A DNA stretch of 64,000 bases, from contig NC_017075.1 in NCBI RefSeq assembly GCF_000284255.1, positions 2,976,001 through 3,040,000 on the forward strand. The letters are read 5' to 3'. Position 1 is the first letter of the stretch, and each line of letters opens with the position of its first letter. This stretch comes from Rubrivivax gelatinosus IL144 (GTDB lineage: Bacteria; Pseudomonadota; Gammaproteobacteria; Burkholderiales; Burkholderiaceae_C). The notes beneath the pieces were generated by a model. The model ran no database searches and was not told the origin of the DNA. It saw only the letters and a list, made by a program, of their open reading frames with translations. Of the stretch, positions 63,272 to 64,000 are shown in pieces. The translations under genes were made by a program, and so were the position numbers.

Positions 63272-64000
63272 ATGGACACCGCAGGATTGCTGGCCTTCGT
63301 CGCTGCGATGCGCCAACGGCAACACGATCCGGCGCTGCCGCTGGAGCGGCGGGCGGCGCTGATGCGCCTGGCCGACGCGCTGGAGTTCCTGCTCGCCACG
63401 CTGGCGATGCCGGCGCTGGACGGGCCGAGGCAACACCCGGCCGAGGCGGCCAGCCGCGAAGCCGAGCAGGCCTGGCTGGCGCTGCGCGACGGGATGCCCG
63501 AGGCCTTGAACACCCAGTTGAAGACCTGGCTGGCGGACGCTTCGCGCATCACGGCCAAGCTGTCACGCCGAACCCGCGGAGAGCCGGCGCCGGAGGAGTA
63601 CCGCACGCTGGGCGCGGACTTCGCCTTGCAGCCCTCATCCGCCGCGCCCGACGGCGCCAGTCCGGCGGCAGCGCCAGAAACAGCAGCGGCGGCCCCGGCT
63701 CCGGCCGACGACGCGCGTTTCGGCGCCAGCGCACCGTCGCGCGTGGCGCCGGGGCGCGAGTTCGTCGCCGAGTTCGTCGCCTACCCGGCCGGCCAGCAGG
63801 ACGCCGCGCGGGCGCTGCTGTCCCAGCCGCACACGACGCTGGAAGTCGGCGCCAGCGCGCCGCTGCAGCGCGGCGTGCGGCTGGACGTCACGCTGCGCGG
63901 CAGCGCCTTCGTGCCGGCCGACGGCGAGAGCGCCACCCAGAGCTTCGTCTGGCAAGGCGCGCCGCTCAAGCTCGCCTGGGCGCTGCAGGCGGCGGCCGGC
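63272..64000 (+). CDS. hypothetical protein, C-terminus beyond the window
   Basis: 243 codons visible from MDTAGLLAFVAAMRQRQH, open to the right edge. The N-terminal 110 residues are helical (LMRLADALEFLLATLAM, EQAWLALRDGMPEAL). An Ala/Pro-rich linker (about 120-150) leads to a beta-rich domain starting APSRVAPGREFVAEFVAYP and continuing TTLEVGASAPLQRGVRLDVTLRG. No signal peptide or membrane segment is seen. I do not recognise the family; the beta domain resembles adaptor-like domains of multidomain signalling proteins, which is speculative. Confidence 0.65.
   Translation, partial: MDTAGLLAFVAAMRQRQHDPALPLERRAALMRLADALEFLLATLAMPALDGPRQHPAEAASREAEQAWLALRDGMPEALNTQLKTWLADASRITAKLSRRTRGEPAPEEYRTLGADFALQPSSAAPDGASPAAAPETAAAAPAPADDARFGASAPSRVAPGREFVAEFVAYPAGQQDAARALLSQPHTTLEVGASAPLQRGVRLDVTLRGSAFVPADGESATQSFVWQGAPLKLAWALQAAAG

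Overview
The window is a G+C-rich (about 70 percent by eye) stretch of a betaproteobacterial chromosome, most likely order Burkholderiales and probably the Rubrivivax/Leptothrix/Roseateles group. The evidence is the gene order: ilvI-ilvH-ilvC-pssA-leuA next to a sigma factor/DUF3619/DUF3106/RDD operon, then rimP-nusA-infB-rbfA-truB-typA, together with strong GC bias at third codon positions. The genus is inference. No rRNA and no CRISPR array are visible.

Left part (1-29.3 kb) is core genome. The minus-strand branched-chain amino-acid cluster (ilvI, ilvH, ilvC) runs through pssA to the first six codons of leuA. Between pssA and leuA lie an Ile/Leu-containing leader peptide and an attenuator hairpin. 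Plus-strand genes encode a sigma factor, its putative membrane partner, a DUF3106 protein, an RDD protein, diacylglycerol kinase and a LOG-type nucleotide hydrolase. Next come glnB, nadE, a FemAB-like protein, and a divergent pair of pyrophosphatases: soluble ppa and the membrane proton pump hppA. After a UbiB-family kinase and a drug/metabolite transporter follows the rimP-nusA-infB-rbfA-truB-typA translation operon, with a recognisable sigma-70 promoter and a leader attenuator. fabI, a large PLP-dependent decarboxylase and tRNA-Ser(GGA) close this part.

An integrative element of about 6 kb (29,364-35,343) sits in the 3' end of the tRNA-Ser gene. It is bounded by a 17-bp direct repeat and carries paired 13-bp iterons just inside both ends. 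It encodes a tyrosine integrase, a serine recombinase with its own inverted-repeat array, a small ribbon-helix-helix-like protein overlapping a ParB-like/HTH protein, and a few unknown proteins. Parts of it are visibly less G+C-rich than the host, and it contains a 15-bp G run.

Right part (35.4-64 kb) is accessory and envelope/stress oriented: a glycosyltransferase and polysaccharide deacetylase pair, transporters, an AraC regulator, a radical SAM protein, a fructosamine kinase-like protein, a PerM/AI-2E transporter fused to two cytosolic domains, an Mla-like lipid transport operon, three DUF1328 membrane peptides, DUF883 and BON proteins, a cardiolipin-synthase-like lipoprotein, fumC, a CHASE3 histidine kinase with a stand-alone receiver, and a four-gene 2-oxoacid:ferredoxin oxidoreductase operon that ends in a flavoprotein-ferredoxin fusion. 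The last gene runs off the window.

The most interesting signal is non-coding. Seven transcription units between 43 and 58.4 kb share a two-part promoter: a GTCCKAC-type half-site, 47-49 bp of spacer, and an ACARTGG-type element resembling a -10 box. This places the half-site near -61, as for a class I activator. Two copies of a near-identical 16-bp palindrome, GTAGGACGMGTCCGAC, lie among these sites, one of them at the promoter of the two-component genes. This suggests an undescribed envelope/stress regulon, but the regulator itself is not identified.
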